This document shows, in pieces, positions 16,106 through 25,106 of a stretch of 39,740 bases of DNA (positions within the stretch are counted from its first letter, which is position 1; each line of letters begins with the position of its first letter). The notes under the pieces are model-generated. The model searched no databases and had not been told where the DNA came from. It saw only the letters and a program-made list of their open reading frames with translations. The translations under genes were made by a program, and so were the position numbers. This DNA is from HyVt-337 sp964428895 (lineage in GTDB: Bacteria > Planctomycetota > Phycisphaerae > SM23-33), in the NCBI GenBank assembly GCA_964428895.1, contig CAYRZU010000028.1, forward strand, positions 1 through 39,740, in the 5' to 3' direction.

Positions 16106-17359
16106 CTAGCCCGTGAGCAGATCGGCTCGCGTGGGCAGCCCGGCCAGGCGGTCTTCAGGTAACGTCAGGTGCACGACGCGCTCCCAGCGGTGGGGCAGGA
16201 AGATGTGGGCGACGCCTTCATCGACGAACATGTCCACGTAGGAGCACTGGGCGTTGCGGAACTCGCGGTCGAAGGTGGGTTCGAGGGCGTTGGCGAAGAC
16301 AAACCGCGGCTCGGACCAGCTTCGGCCGCCGTCGGTGGAGAAGGCGACCCAGATCTCTGACCGATCCAGGAAGACTTCCGCGGCGTCGAGCCCGTAGTAG
16401 GCTTTTTGGCCGACACCGTATCGGTTGTGGTGGAACGCGGCGAGAGTGCCGTCCGAGAGGCCGAACAGCATGGGCGGGGCGTCGGGGTGGACGAGGGGGG
16501 TCGGCGCGGGGCCGGACCAGGTCTTGCCGTCATCGAGACTCCGCATGCCCCACAAGCGTCCCACCGGCGTGCGGACCATGCAGTAGAGCTCGCCGGCGCC
16601 GAGATTGATGGGACGGCCCTCATCCATGCGATTGGAGTCGATGGCGCTCCAGCCGCCGCGGCGAGGACCGGGCAACAACTCCCATGTTTCGCCCTGGTCT
16701 TCGGAACGTAGCAGGTATTGGCGGGTCAGCAGGGGGTCGGCCGACCAGTCGGCTTCGTGGGAGCCGACGATCCACGTGCCGGCGTCGGTCTCGCACATGC
16801 GCATCACCGACATGCCGGTGAAGTCCGGATCGTTGGTCGGGCGGATGAGCTGGACGTCGGACCAGGTCCGGCCGTCATCATCGGAGAAGCGGAAGCCGAT
16901 GGGGGCGTTCTCGTGCAGGCCGTTCTCGCGGGTGAACAGCGCCGGGATCGGTTGCGTGCCGAAGGCGTAGATGCGGGTCGAGCCTTTCGGGATCAGCGGA
17001 ATAAAGCCGTGCTGGTCGTAGTCGATGTCGAAGGCGATGCTCGGCCCTTGCCACGTGCGGCCTTGGTCGGTCGAACGATAAGCCAGCATGTCGTTGACCT
17101 TGGTGTCGGTCTGGCCGTAATGGCCGCCGTCGGGGAACATCAGCAGGTAGTCGCCGCCGGGCGTGCGGATGGCGCGGGGCTCGTAGAGGCCTCGCTCGGG
17201 CCAGCGGGCGCGATGGACGATGGTCCCGGTAATGCCGTCCGCGCAAAGGAGACCGATCTCAGGCAGCAGGTTGAGACGGCTGGGAAGGGCCTCCGTCCGG
17301 AAAGCGACACCGCCGACGCTCACATGGCCCATTAGGTCGACGCCGAATGGATCCTTCAT
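16106..17359 (-). CDS. BNR/Asp-box sialidase-like protein
   Basis: A 417-residue six-bladed-propeller candidate with five Asp-box repeats (S-x-D-x-G-x-T/S-W) at about 96-103, 159-166, 219-226, 274-281 and 341-348 (STDQGRTW, SDDDGRTW, SEDQGETW, SLDDGKTW, STDGGRSW). Proteins of this fold include exo-sialidases and other glycosidases or lyases. No signal peptide is seen, so it probably acts inside the cell, unusual for a polymer-degrading sialidase. Its ATG overlaps the stop of the preceding RraA-like gene by one base (TAATG), implying translational coupling and a shared pathway. Confidence 0.75.
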   Translation of the reverse strand: MKDPFGVDLMGHVSVGGVAFRTEALPSRLNLLPEIGLLCADGITGTIVHRARWPERGLYEPRAIRTPGGDYLLMFPDGGHYGQTDTKVNDMLAYRSTDQGRTWQGPSIAFDIDYDQHGFIPLIPKGSTRIYAFGTQPIPALFTRENGLHENAPIGFRFSDDDGRTWSDVQLIRPTNDPDFTGMSVMRMCETDAGTWIVGSHEADWSADPLLTRQYLLRSEDQGETWELLPGPRRGGWSAIDSNRMDEGRPINLGAGELYCMVRTPVGRLWGMRSLDDGKTWSGPAPTPLVHPDAPPMLFGLSDGTLAAFHHNRYGVGQKAYYGLDAAEVFLDRSEIWVAFSTDGGRSWSEPRFVFANALEPTFDREFRNAQCSYVDMFVDEGVAHIFLPHRWERVVHLTLPEDRLAGLPTRADLLTG

Positions 17360-18096
17360 TACTTGTCCGTCCTTGTCTGAGCGACTTGTTCGCGAAGTAT
17401 ATCAATCCTGTGATGGCATTCGGTGGTTGCGGCCAGCAGACCATCGGCGGTGACGTTGTCGGCCTGTAGGTATTCGAAGATCACAGCCTCGGCGGCCATG
17501 AACGAATCGCAGGCGTCGGCCACGTCGGCGGCGATATCGAGCGGGATGGTGGTGACGCCGTTGCAGTCGCCGTGGAGAAGGTCGCCGGGGCGGATTCTGA
17601 CGCCGCCGACAGTCACGGGGACCTGGGTGGCCGGGATGTGGCAGTAGCCGTGGGCGCAGATGGCGCCGTTGGTGAAGACCGGGAACTCTAGCGCGGCGAT
17701 TTGCGCCAGATCGCGGCCGGCCCCGCTGGTGATCAGGCCGGTCGCTCCGAAGGCCTGATAGGTGGTGCACATGACCTCGCCGAAGGTCGCGGCGGCGCAG
17801 GGCTCGTCGAGGTCTTCGAAGACGACAACGGGAGGAGCGGGAAGCTCCGCGAACAGGGCCACCTGTTCTTCCAGGCTGGAATAGGCATCGCTGTCGGCAG
17901 GAGCAGCGGCCCGGAAGGTGGCGGTGGCGGCGAAGCCCACCGTCGGCGGCAGCTCGGGAAAGCAGGCGCGAATGCGCGCGTCCATAAACCCTTCGTTGCG
18001 CGGCCGAACGTTGAAAAGCTCGATGACGTTGCAGACCGTCGGGGTGTCATACTTGCCGAGCAGGTCGAGGGTGTCTTTCGAAACGGCAGCGCTCAT
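17359..18096 (-). CDS. RraA-like / HMG-aldolase family protein
   Basis: A 245-residue protein with the RraA/4-hydroxy-4-methyl-2-oxoglutarate aldolase signature. The run from FGEVMCTTYQAFGATG to SGAGRD includes Arg128-Asp129, which in family aldolases bind substrate and divalent metal, and IRPGDLLHGDCNG matches the second conserved block. Metal-ligating residues are kept, so an aldolase or decarboxylase of a keto acid is more likely than a pure RNase E inhibitor. Its stop overlaps the start of the sialidase-like gene, and the UroD-like gene upstream ends only 15 bases before it. The operon context supports a catabolic role yielding pyruvate or a similar keto acid (inference). Confidence 0.8.
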   Translation of the reverse strand: MSAAVSKDTLDLLGKYDTPTVCNVIELFNVRPRNEGFMDARIRACFPELPPTVGFAATATFRAAAPADSDAYSSLEEQVALFAELPAPPVVVFEDLDEPCAAATFGEVMCTTYQAFGATGLITSGAGRDLAQIAALEFPVFTNGAICAHGYCHIPATQVPVTVGGVRIRPGDLLHGDCNGVTTIPLDIAADVADACDSFMAAEAVIFEYLQADNVTADGLLAATTECHHRIDILREQVAQTRTDK

Positions 18097-18111
18097 GTGC
18101 GAATCCTCTTG

Positions 18112-19272
18112 TTAGCCGGCAAAGTCGGGATTGGTCAATTCGCCGACGGCCTCGACCATGGCCCGGAAGTTCTCGGGCTTGACGGGTGGGTTGATCTCGG
18201 CGGAGGTAGCCACGAACATGCCTCCCTCGGCCAGCGCGTTGGTCTCGCGGATGTGGCGATGCACTTCGGCGCGGACCTGGCCGGGCGTGCCGCGCTCCAT
18301 CAGGTCGACGCCGTCGATGCCTCCGGCCCAGACCATCTGGGGATAGATGGTTTTCAATTCAACGATGTCCATCCCACAGGCGGGTTCCAGGCTGTAGAAG
18401 CCATCCACCCCGCACTTGATGAGTTCGGGGATCGCCTTCTTGTAGTTGCCGTCGCTGTGATAGATGACCTTGATGCCGTGTTCGTGCCAGGCCTCGGTGA
18501 GAGCTTTGACGTAGGGGTAGTGATGGTCCCACAGAAACTCGGGCGGGAAGATAGGCCCTTGCTTGGTGGAAAAGTCTTCGGGGATCAGGATCACGGGTGA
18601 CAGCTCCGCGTCGGCCACCGCATGGATGCGGGCCAACTCGCGTTGCGTCGAAATCTGCATGAAGTCGGCCAGCGCGTCGGGATAGTCGTCGGCGAAGTAG
18701 GCGAATAGTTCCAGGCCCATTCCGTCGAACACGCCGCAGAAGCCGGTCATGGAGAAGTTGCATAACACCGTTCCACCAAGGCGATCCTGCATGGCGAGCA
18801 TGTCGCGGCGGTAGTCGGCCCGGGCGTCCTGCCCGCCGGCGGAATCCTGGCCTTCCTGGCCGGGCAAGTCGATGCCGGCGGTGGTCGGCGTTTCTCGAAG
18901 CGATTCAGTCAGGCCGATCAGCCAGTCGCGAGCGCCTTCGGCGTCATGGAAGGGTCGTTCGACCCGCCAACTCGTCCAGTTATCACGCTGATAGACGAAG
19001 CCGTCCTCCGTTGTCACACGCTCCGCGCCGCACGGCGGGAACGGCGGGAAGCACATGTCGAGCGTTTGGCTGATGACGGTGCAGATCTCGTCGAGGCCGT
19101 ACTCGAAACCGGTGATGGGCTTCCCGGTGTACATCGCCATCACGCCGGGGTTGTAGGAGACCTGCTCGTGAATGGCCGCCCGGTCGACGGGTTGGTGGTT
19201 GAGCGTGGCCAGCACCCGTTCGCGCCGCGTCATGCGGTCGGTGTCGAAGATATTGTCGCCCATGTCGCCCAT
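18112..19272 (-). CDS. UroD-superfamily protein, methyltransferase-like, HSDG variant
   Basis: About 386 residues from ATG 19272. The frame extends to a TTG at 19311, but the usual family opening is MTRRERVLATLNHQPVDR, whose Met is at 19233. This is the fold of uroporphyrinogen decarboxylase and of MtaA/MtbA/CmuA methyltransferases that move methyl groups to or from corrinoid proteins. In methyltransferase members zinc is held by His-x-Cys. Here the equivalent is HSDG (His272, Asp274), so the Cys ligand is lost. The usual follow-on GVDGFYSLEPACGMD is intact. It is therefore neither a canonical haem-pathway UroD nor a canonical Zn methyltransferase. It lies between another UroD-like gene and the RraA-like gene in a tight operon. 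Confidence 0.75.
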   Translation of the reverse strand: MGDMGDNIFDTDRMTRRERVLATLNHQPVDRAAIHEQVSYNPGVMAMYTGKPITGFEYGLDEICTVISQTLDMCFPPFPPCGAERVTTEDGFVYQRDNWTSWRVERPFHDAEGARDWLIGLTESLRETPTTAGIDLPGQEGQDSAGGQDARADYRRDMLAMQDRLGGTVLCNFSMTGFCGVFDGMGLELFAYFADDYPDALADFMQISTQRELARIHAVADAELSPVILIPEDFSTKQGPIFPPEFLWDHHYPYVKALTEAWHEHGIKVIYHSDGNYKKAIPELIKCGVDGFYSLEPACGMDIVELKTIYPQMVWAGGIDGVDLMERGTPGQVRAEVHRHIRETNALAEGGMFVATSAEINPPVKPENFRAMVEAVGELTNPDFAG

Positions 19273-19332
19273 GTCGCCCGCGAGGATATGGCCCGGCCGC
19301 GCCAATGGCAAGCTGAGGAACCGACCGTCGGC

Positions 19333-20424
19333 CTAGTACGTTCCCATCTCCAGCGCGCGGGTGCGGAAGAACTCATAGGTGTCGTAATCGACTTCGGAGG
19401 GGATGCTGTGGTCGCTGTGGAGGATGTAGCCGCCGCCGTCGAGGGCGGCGGGCAGCTTGGCGTCCAGCTCGGCTTGGATGGCGCTGCGGTCGTTGGCAAT
19501 GAGGGTGCGCACGTCCAGCCCGCCGAACAGGGCGATCCGGTCGCCGAAACGCTGCTTAAGATGGACGAGGTCCATGCCGGCCTTAACTTCCATGGCCTGG
19601 AGACAGTCCATGCCCGCCTCGATCAGCCCGGGCACGAGTTGCTCCACATAGCCGCAGGAGTGGACGATCACGGGTAGGTCGCGCGCGTGGCAGTAGTCGA
19701 ACGTCTTCTTATGGGAGGGCCAGACGATCTCCTTGTACATCTGCGGCGACATGAAGGGCCTGTTCTTAAAGCCCATGTCCTCGTAGAAGAACATCCCGTC
19801 CGGTTGGCCGGCCTCGCTAAAGGCGACTTCCCATAGGGCGATCAGCATGTCGGCGTAGACCTCGCACATGTCGCGGATCCAGTCCGGGTCCAGGGCCATG
19901 CCCATCAGCATGTACTCATGGCCACACACCGGGTGCATGCATTCGAAGACGTTCACACCGCACCAGTAGAAGAACTTGTCGCGCTGGGTGGCCAGGTCGC
20001 GGGTCTCGCGGAAGCTGTCCATATGAATACGGCGGGCGTAGGTGCTGTCGTCGAGCAGGCGGGGGCGGATGAGCTCGTCCCAGGCGGCGCGGTCCTTGAC
20101 GGCGAAATCCACGTGGTCGGGCGTGCCGGCCTTGTGCTTCCAGGTGCGCATGACGGCGCCGTTGCCGTCCCGGACGAGGCGGGTCTCCTCGTCTTCTTCC
20201 AGGACCTCGTCTTCGGCGTCGAGATCGGCGGTCAGGTCCCACCAGCCGGCGCCGAGCAGGTCGAAATCAAAGTGCTCTTCGGGGCTGACGTCCTCGGGCA
20301 TATGGCCTTCACTGCGCCAACGGCCGAGGGTCTCGTACCAGAAGCTTTCGCTGACGCCGATGCGGTCGACGGGCTGGCGCCGGAGGGTGCGGAGGATGCG
20401 TTCGCGGCTGGTCAGTTCGGCCAT
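19333..20424 (-). CDS. UroD-superfamily protein, methyltransferase-like, HSCG variant
   Basis: A 363-residue protein opening LTSRERILRTLRRQPVDR, the standard start of UroD-like methyltransferase homologues. The HSCG motif (His255, Cys257) matches the Zn-binding His-x-Cys of MtaA/MtbA-type enzymes. The third Cys ligand expected near the C-terminus is not obvious; the position reads GGYILHSDHSIP. The protein is rich in Trp and acidic residues near 60-80. It is the first gene of a minus-strand operon (UroD-like, UroD-like, RraA-like, sialidase-like). No corrinoid-binding protein is encoded nearby, so methyl transfer is a family-based guess. Confidence 0.78.
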   Translation of the reverse strand: MAELTSRERILRTLRRQPVDRIGVSESFWYETLGRWRSEGHMPEDVSPEEHFDFDLLGAGWWDLTADLDAEDEVLEEDEETRLVRDGNGAVMRTWKHKAGTPDHVDFAVKDRAAWDELIRPRLLDDSTYARRIHMDSFRETRDLATQRDKFFYWCGVNVFECMHPVCGHEYMLMGMALDPDWIRDMCEVYADMLIALWEVAFSEAGQPDGMFFYEDMGFKNRPFMSPQMYKEIVWPSHKKTFDYCHARDLPVIVHSCGYVEQLVPGLIEAGMDCLQAMEVKAGMDLVHLKQRFGDRIALFGGLDVRTLIANDRSAIQAELDAKLPAALDGGGYILHSDHSIPSEVDYDTYEFFRTRALEMGTY

Positions 20425-20480
20425 GGGGGGTTCCTTGGGGCAGGTCTCGGGGCGCTTCTACCCTAACCGGTGTCGGTACG

Positions 20481-20516
20481 CAATGCCCCGCCGATCGGTT
20501 GACCGGCGGGGCATTG
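20481..20516 (-). terminator. 13-bp GC-rich hairpin ending the large secreted-protein operon
   Basis: CAATGCCCCGCCG (20481-20493) pairs perfectly with 20504-20516 around a 10-base loop. It lies 29 bases past the stop codon at 20545 of the last minus-strand gene and before the next minus-strand operon. No clear T-run follows, but the stem is long and stable and placed exactly between operons. Confidence 0.6.
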
Positions 20517-20544
20517 AGATCGGCCGCTGACGGGAATCGTCCAG

Positions 20545-22548
20545 CTACTTGGCTACGTCCCAGTCGCGGTACTTCATGGTGAAGTACAGTTCGTCGGACG
20601 GTAGGGCCAGGATCTTCTCCAGGCGGAACTGCCGGCCGTTCAGCGGCAAGCGAACGCGGATGGGCGTGGCACCGGTCTTGGAGGCTTCAGTGTCGATCCG
20701 CGTGTCGACTTGCTGTTGCATGTTGGCCACCTGGTCGGCGGCGTTGCGGGTGATGACCTCGGCGCCGGGGCCGGTCGAGAGGGTCGAGAACGAATCGACC
20801 ACCGTCATCGGCCCGGAGAACACCGAAGCGCCCCAGGGCCCTTCGTACTTGCCCTCGGCGGGGGCGTAGAGGTTGTACATCACGTGCATGACGGGCACGG
20901 CCGTTCCGCAGGTGGGCAACGTGACGGTCAGCTCACCGCTGGCCGGGGCCGGGGCGGCGGGCTTCTCGACGTAGACGATCTCCACCGGGAAGCTCGCCAG
21001 TTCGCTGGACCGGCTGGCGCTGCGGACCAGGGGGATCAGCACCTGACCGGTTTCATCGGTGGCCGGTGCGACGGTATTGCCGTTGACGGCGACGGACCAG
21101 ATTTCGGCGCCGACGGGCATCTTGAGGCGCAGGAACTGATTGCGGTTGTTCCGCACGCTGTAGAGCACCTTGGTGATGCGTCGGCCGTCGTTGAGTTGCA
21201 TCCCCGTATGGAGGCCGCTGTCGACGATGGTCACCAGCACGTCGACCTCCTTGTGCTTCTTAATGGTCAGCGGGACAGTGAACTCATCGCCCACGTATCG
21301 GAAGGCCAGCAGCACCGGCTGATTGGTCATGGCGACCACGTCGGCGGGTAGCTGGCGGGCGTCGATCTGCGTGGCGCCGGCGATGTCGCCGGCTTCGAGT
21401 TCGACGTTGGCGATGGCCACGACGCCCACGAAGCCGCGCTCTCGCTCCACACCGAGCGCCCGCAAGACGGGAGCATTGGCGGAGTCGGTGGCGGCGGTCT
21501 CGTAAGCGACGCGCAACGTGTAGGAGCCCACCACCTCCCCGCGCAGGATGATCGACATCGTGCCGTCATCCACGCGCCAGTCCTGTACGTTCTGGCCGGA
21601 GACGGTCAGCACGCTGACGTTGTCGGGAACGGCCAGCTTCAGCTCGCGGACGGGTGAGTGCAGGATGTTGAAGTGGACGAATTCGTTGCACAGCAACAGT
21701 CCGTCGGCGACCGCCACCAGGGTGCGCGTTTCGGCGTAGAGCTTGGGCGGGACAGCCTCGACCTTGGGCAGGGCCCGTTCCCACGAGACCGCCACCGGCA
21801 CGCCGGCGGGAATGGCGGCGACGGCCTTGGTGCTCTGGCCATCGGCTTTGATCGTCAGCGACTGGGCGCCGGCAACCTTGACGTCCACGCCTTCGCGGGC
21901 GACGGTCAGGTCCAGCACACTGGAGCCCATCGCAACGCGCTGGAAGCTGACGTTGTTGATGCCGCCGGCCTTTTGGACCGAGACGGAGAACGTGATCTCG
22001 GCTTCGATGGGACCCGACTTCTCGGTCAGTAGCTCATAGTGGCTGCCTTGGCTGTTGAGGAACACGCCGTCGGCGGGGGTGAGCTTGGTCTCGGTCAGGG
22101 CGACGGTGTTGGGCAGGACGGGGATGCGCTCCCAGCCGTTCTTGCGCAAGACGTCGAGCTTGAGGTTCAGCGTGAAGGTCGCACCGTCGGCCGTCAGCGT
22201 ACCGTCATATTGGCTGGAGGTGACGATGTAGTCGGTCGGCGGCGGGGCGCCGTCGTCCTTGGATTGCTTGATGGACCACTCCAGCAGGGCCTTGAACTCG
22301 GTCCAGGTCAGGTCGACGGTGGTTCCGTCGGCCAGGGCCGGGGCCGACGTGCCCAGCAGCTCCTGGACCTCCGACCAGGGGATGGTCAGCACCTGGCTGC
22401 CGGGGCGGGCGGGGTCGTAGCCCGTGATCTTGACGAACTGCTCCCAGGAGAGCGTGACCACGCCGGGGTTGTCTCCTAAGTCTTGGGCCTGTGCCAATGC
22501 GGCCGGCCAGACCATGACGATGAGGGTTAGGATAGCGATGCGTTTCAT
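20545..22548 (-). CDS. large exported protein sharing a domain with its operon neighbour
   Basis: About 667 residues from ATG 22548, chosen because AAAGGA lies 8 bases upstream and MKRIAILTLIVMVWPAALAQAQ is a clear signal peptide. The frame is open back to 23022, but that part lies antiparallel in codon phase within the neighbouring gene and looks like nonsense. The rest is beta-rich. A block near residues 400-500 (NQFLRLKMPVGAEIWSVAVNG ending IPLVRS and FPVEIVYVEKP) matches the same kind of block in the protein encoded from 28823 (KQFLRLTLPANAIVL, LPLVRS, FPVEIVYVHQA). No enzyme motif is seen, so a structural or envelope role is likely. It follows the STN-repeat ORF by 23 bases. Confidence 0.8.
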   Translation of the reverse strand: MKRIAILTLIVMVWPAALAQAQDLGDNPGVVTLSWEQFVKITGYDPARPGSQVLTIPWSEVQELLGTSAPALADGTTVDLTWTEFKALLEWSIKQSKDDGAPPPTDYIVTSSQYDGTLTADGATFTLNLKLDVLRKNGWERIPVLPNTVALTETKLTPADGVFLNSQGSHYELLTEKSGPIEAEITFSVSVQKAGGINNVSFQRVAMGSSVLDLTVAREGVDVKVAGAQSLTIKADGQSTKAVAAIPAGVPVAVSWERALPKVEAVPPKLYAETRTLVAVADGLLLCNEFVHFNILHSPVRELKLAVPDNVSVLTVSGQNVQDWRVDDGTMSIILRGEVVGSYTLRVAYETAATDSANAPVLRALGVERERGFVGVVAIANVELEAGDIAGATQIDARQLPADVVAMTNQPVLLAFRYVGDEFTVPLTIKKHKEVDVLVTIVDSGLHTGMQLNDGRRITKVLYSVRNNRNQFLRLKMPVGAEIWSVAVNGNTVAPATDETGQVLIPLVRSASRSSELASFPVEIVYVEKPAAPAPASGELTVTLPTCGTAVPVMHVMYNLYAPAEGKYEGPWGASVFSGPMTVVDSFSTLSTGPGAEVITRNAADQVANMQQQVDTRIDTEASKTGATPIRVRLPLNGRQFRLEKILALPSDELYFTMKYRDWDVAK

Positions 22549-22571
22549 GGGACTCGTCCTTTCCATGCGAT

Positions 22572-25106
22572 TTATCGATCGGTATTCAAACGGTAACGGG
22601 CCCGCAACACCAGCCGGTCGGCGGGGTCGACGAGCGTTTTCTCGAACTTGATCATCCGCCCCACGCGGGGGATGTCGATGGCTTGGGGGATCTCGGCGAG
22701 CGGTTCGAACACGGTCGGGTCGGCCCAGTGCTGCATGGGCCCGGCCTTGATGGCCGTCAGTGAGCCGGGGTTGACGATCAGAAGGTACTTGTCGTGCGGG
22801 ACGTTGACGGGGTTGTCGTCGACGTCGAGGACATTCCCCCGGTCCTGGGCGTAGGCGACGTTGGCGATCAGATCGTTGCTCAACAGCGCGGCCGTCCCGA
22901 CGATCGTTTCCTGGTTGCGGGGATTGGCGGCAAAGCCGGGCCGGCCGGTGGCGGCCTGTTGCCGGAGGGTGCGGACGATGGCTTCGTCGACCACGGCGTA
23001 GTAGACGTCGTTCTCCCCCCATTGGAACTCCACGCCCAACATGCGGGCGTTCTTGGCGGGCACGCCGATGTTGACGCTGGTGACAGGCACCTTCTGACCG
23101 AGATTGTCTTCGGCCCAGCGGGCGACCTGGGCTTCGACGGGCGGGGCGTCGGGGTCCGTTCGCCGCCAGTCGTAGTTGCGGTAGACGAACTCGGTGAAGG
23201 TCTTTGATTGCAGGTCGGCGTGGTCCGCCTCGGCCGCCCGCTGCTGAGCGATGCGGCTGCCCAGTTCAACCTGTGGGCCGCGGGCATCGTGGAGTCGATC
23301 GAGCAGGGCCCGAACGGCGCGGTGGTTCCTTCGCATGGCCCTGATCACGAGGAAGTCGTGATAGGATTCGATGGAGGCCTCCGTACCGGTCCAGCTCTCG
23401 GGATCGACGTTGCTTTCGATCGTCTCGATGAGTTCGTCGATCGTCTCTTGGCGGGTGTAGAAGGCGTCTTCGTCGTCTTGGGTCGAGGCATCGGGCATGG
23501 GTCGGCCGGGGAGGATCAGGTCGCCAACGTCATACACGACGACGTATCCTGCTCGCCACCGGAGGTCGTCAGCCGTGGAGATCTTGATTACGCTGTCTTT
23601 GACGGTGAAGGTCAGCGGCGAGACGTCGCCGAGGTCTTCCAGTATCAGCCTGAGGACTTGATCGAGCCTTCGGTCCGGCAGGTCGAGGGTTACGGGCGTG
23701 TCGGGCGTGATGCCGGCGTGCCGCACGGAGCGCCACTTGACGTAGATGGCGGCGCCGGAGACGTCGCTCAGGTATCGGATCACGTCCACGATCGGTATGT
23801 CTTTGACGTCCAGATCGCCCACCCGTTTGGGCAGGGCTTTGAGTTGCTGCTGATCGTATTGGGCGATCTGCCGGTCAGCCTCGGTGACCGAGGCGCCCGG
23901 GTCCTCCAGGCCGCGGGCCTCGCGGAGTTGGCCCAGCAGGAGGTGGATGGCCTGGTGGCCTTCCCGGGTCTGCACGATGACGAAGAGCCCCTTGCCCTGT
24001 TCTTCGATGGACGCGTCCACGCCGGTCCAGCTGTCGGGATCAACGTTGTTCTCGATGATCTCAATCAGCATATCCACGCGTTCTTCTTCGCTATAGCCGG
24101 GCACGTCGGCCAGAAGGGGCCGAACGTCGTAAACGCGAACGGACGTGACCTGGCGCAGATCGTCCCCGGTAGAGATCTTGATCACGCCGTCGGTGACGGT
24201 GAAGCTCAAGAGAGAAACACCGCCCAGGTCCTCCAGGAGAAGCGCCAGGACGAGCTTGAGAGGGCGATCCGGTAGGTGGATGGTGACGGGCGATTCGGGT
24301 GTGACGCCGGCGGGGCTCAGGGCGTTCCATTTGACGTGGATGGGGGCGCCGGTGACGTCGCGCAGATGCTGGATGACGTCGACCAACGCGACGTTGGTGA
24401 AGCTGATCGGGCCGACCATCTTGCGTAGGTGCAGTTCGACCATGCGGTCTTCGTCGTAATCGGACGGCCCAAAGGGCCCGCCGTGTTCAACGTATTGGTC
24501 GGCGCGGGCCTCGCGGAGTCGGTGGAGCAGCAGTTGGAGCTTCCGATGGGCTTCGGGCGTTTGGCGGATGATGAGCGAGCCGCGTTGCTCTTCCACCGAT
24601 GCGTCCTCGCCGGTCCAGCTTTCGGGGGCGACGGTGTTCTCGATGGCCTCCAGCAAGGCGTCGATCTCATCCTGGCGAGACAGTTCCTCTTCCTCTCCTT
24701 CATCCATATTGTCTTCCATCGCGAGGTGACCGCCGGTGACCTGTTCAGCGTCTTCCCCGAGGGCTTCAGCCACGTCGACACGCGGACCGGCGAAGTCGGG
24801 CACGCGGACGAGGAGGTCCTGGACGTCATAGACCCGTACGACGGTGTTGGTCTGCAGGTCATCCTTTGTGGAGATGACGATCACGCCGTCTTTAACGGTG
24901 AAGCCCAGCGGCGAGACGTCGCCGAGATCTTCCAGCATCGGCTTGAGGACCTGATTGAGCGTCCGGTCCGGGAGGTGGAGCGTTACGGGCGTGTGGGGCG
25001 TTATGTCGACGACTTTCAATTCGGCCCATTTGACGTGGATGCCGGCGCCGGTGACGTCTCGCAGGTATTGAATGACGTCGCTGAAGGGAACGCCGTCGAA
25101 ATCCAT
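22572..25106 (-). CDS. tandem STN-like (secretin N0-type) repeat protein, downstream half of a split gene
   Basis: An 844-codon frame. Three repeats of about 200 residues start near codons 1, 233 and 431. Each has a VDVI-x2-L-x-DV(T/S)G start, a P(V/D)TxxLPDRxLxxVL helix, TVxDxVIxIST strands, then a long tail with (D/E)SWTG and an LLxxLR(E/D)AR ending. The pattern fits STN/secretin N0-like modules followed by a second small domain. A different C-terminal region (about 640-844) follows. There is no secretin pore domain. The only start is an ATG directly after the TAA of the upstream frame, in the same phase, and it gives no signal peptide. Residues that should open the first repeat are encoded before that TAA, so this is probably the second half of one long exported protein. 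Confidence 0.75.
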   Translation of the reverse strand: MDFDGVPFSDVIQYLRDVTGAGIHVKWAELKVVDITPHTPVTLHLPDRTLNQVLKPMLEDLGDVSPLGFTVKDGVIVISTKDDLQTNTVVRVYDVQDLLVRVPDFAGPRVDVAEALGEDAEQVTGGHLAMEDNMDEGEEEELSRQDEIDALLEAIENTVAPESWTGEDASVEEQRGSLIIRQTPEAHRKLQLLLHRLREARADQYVEHGGPFGPSDYDEDRMVELHLRKMVGPISFTNVALVDVIQHLRDVTGAPIHVKWNALSPAGVTPESPVTIHLPDRPLKLVLALLLEDLGGVSLLSFTVTDGVIKISTGDDLRQVTSVRVYDVRPLLADVPGYSEEERVDMLIEIIENNVDPDSWTGVDASIEEQGKGLFVIVQTREGHQAIHLLLGQLREARGLEDPGASVTEADRQIAQYDQQQLKALPKRVGDLDVKDIPIVDVIRYLSDVSGAAIYVKWRSVRHAGITPDTPVTLDLPDRRLDQVLRLILEDLGDVSPLTFTVKDSVIKISTADDLRWRAGYVVVYDVGDLILPGRPMPDASTQDDEDAFYTRQETIDELIETIESNVDPESWTGTEASIESYHDFLVIRAMRRNHRAVRALLDRLHDARGPQVELGSRIAQQRAAEADHADLQSKTFTEFVYRNYDWRRTDPDAPPVEAQVARWAEDNLGQKVPVTSVNIGVPAKNARMLGVEFQWGENDVYYAVVDEAIVRTLRQQAATGRPGFAANPRNQETIVGTAALLSNDLIANVAYAQDRGNVLDVDDNPVNVPHDKYLLIVNPGSLTAIKAGPMQHWADPTVFEPLAEIPQAIDIPRVGRMIKFEKTLVDPADRLVLRARYRLNTDR

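Noticed and set aside
22549..23022. N-terminal extension of the 20545 gene to 23022
   Set aside because: The extension overlaps the STN-repeat gene in another phase and is Arg/Pro-rich nonsense. A signal peptide and ribosome site mark the start at 22548.
23208..24275. Plus-strand frame of 355 codons inside the STN-repeat gene
   Set aside because: It repeats the same composition three times because it mirrors the three repeats, and it has no start signal or domain.
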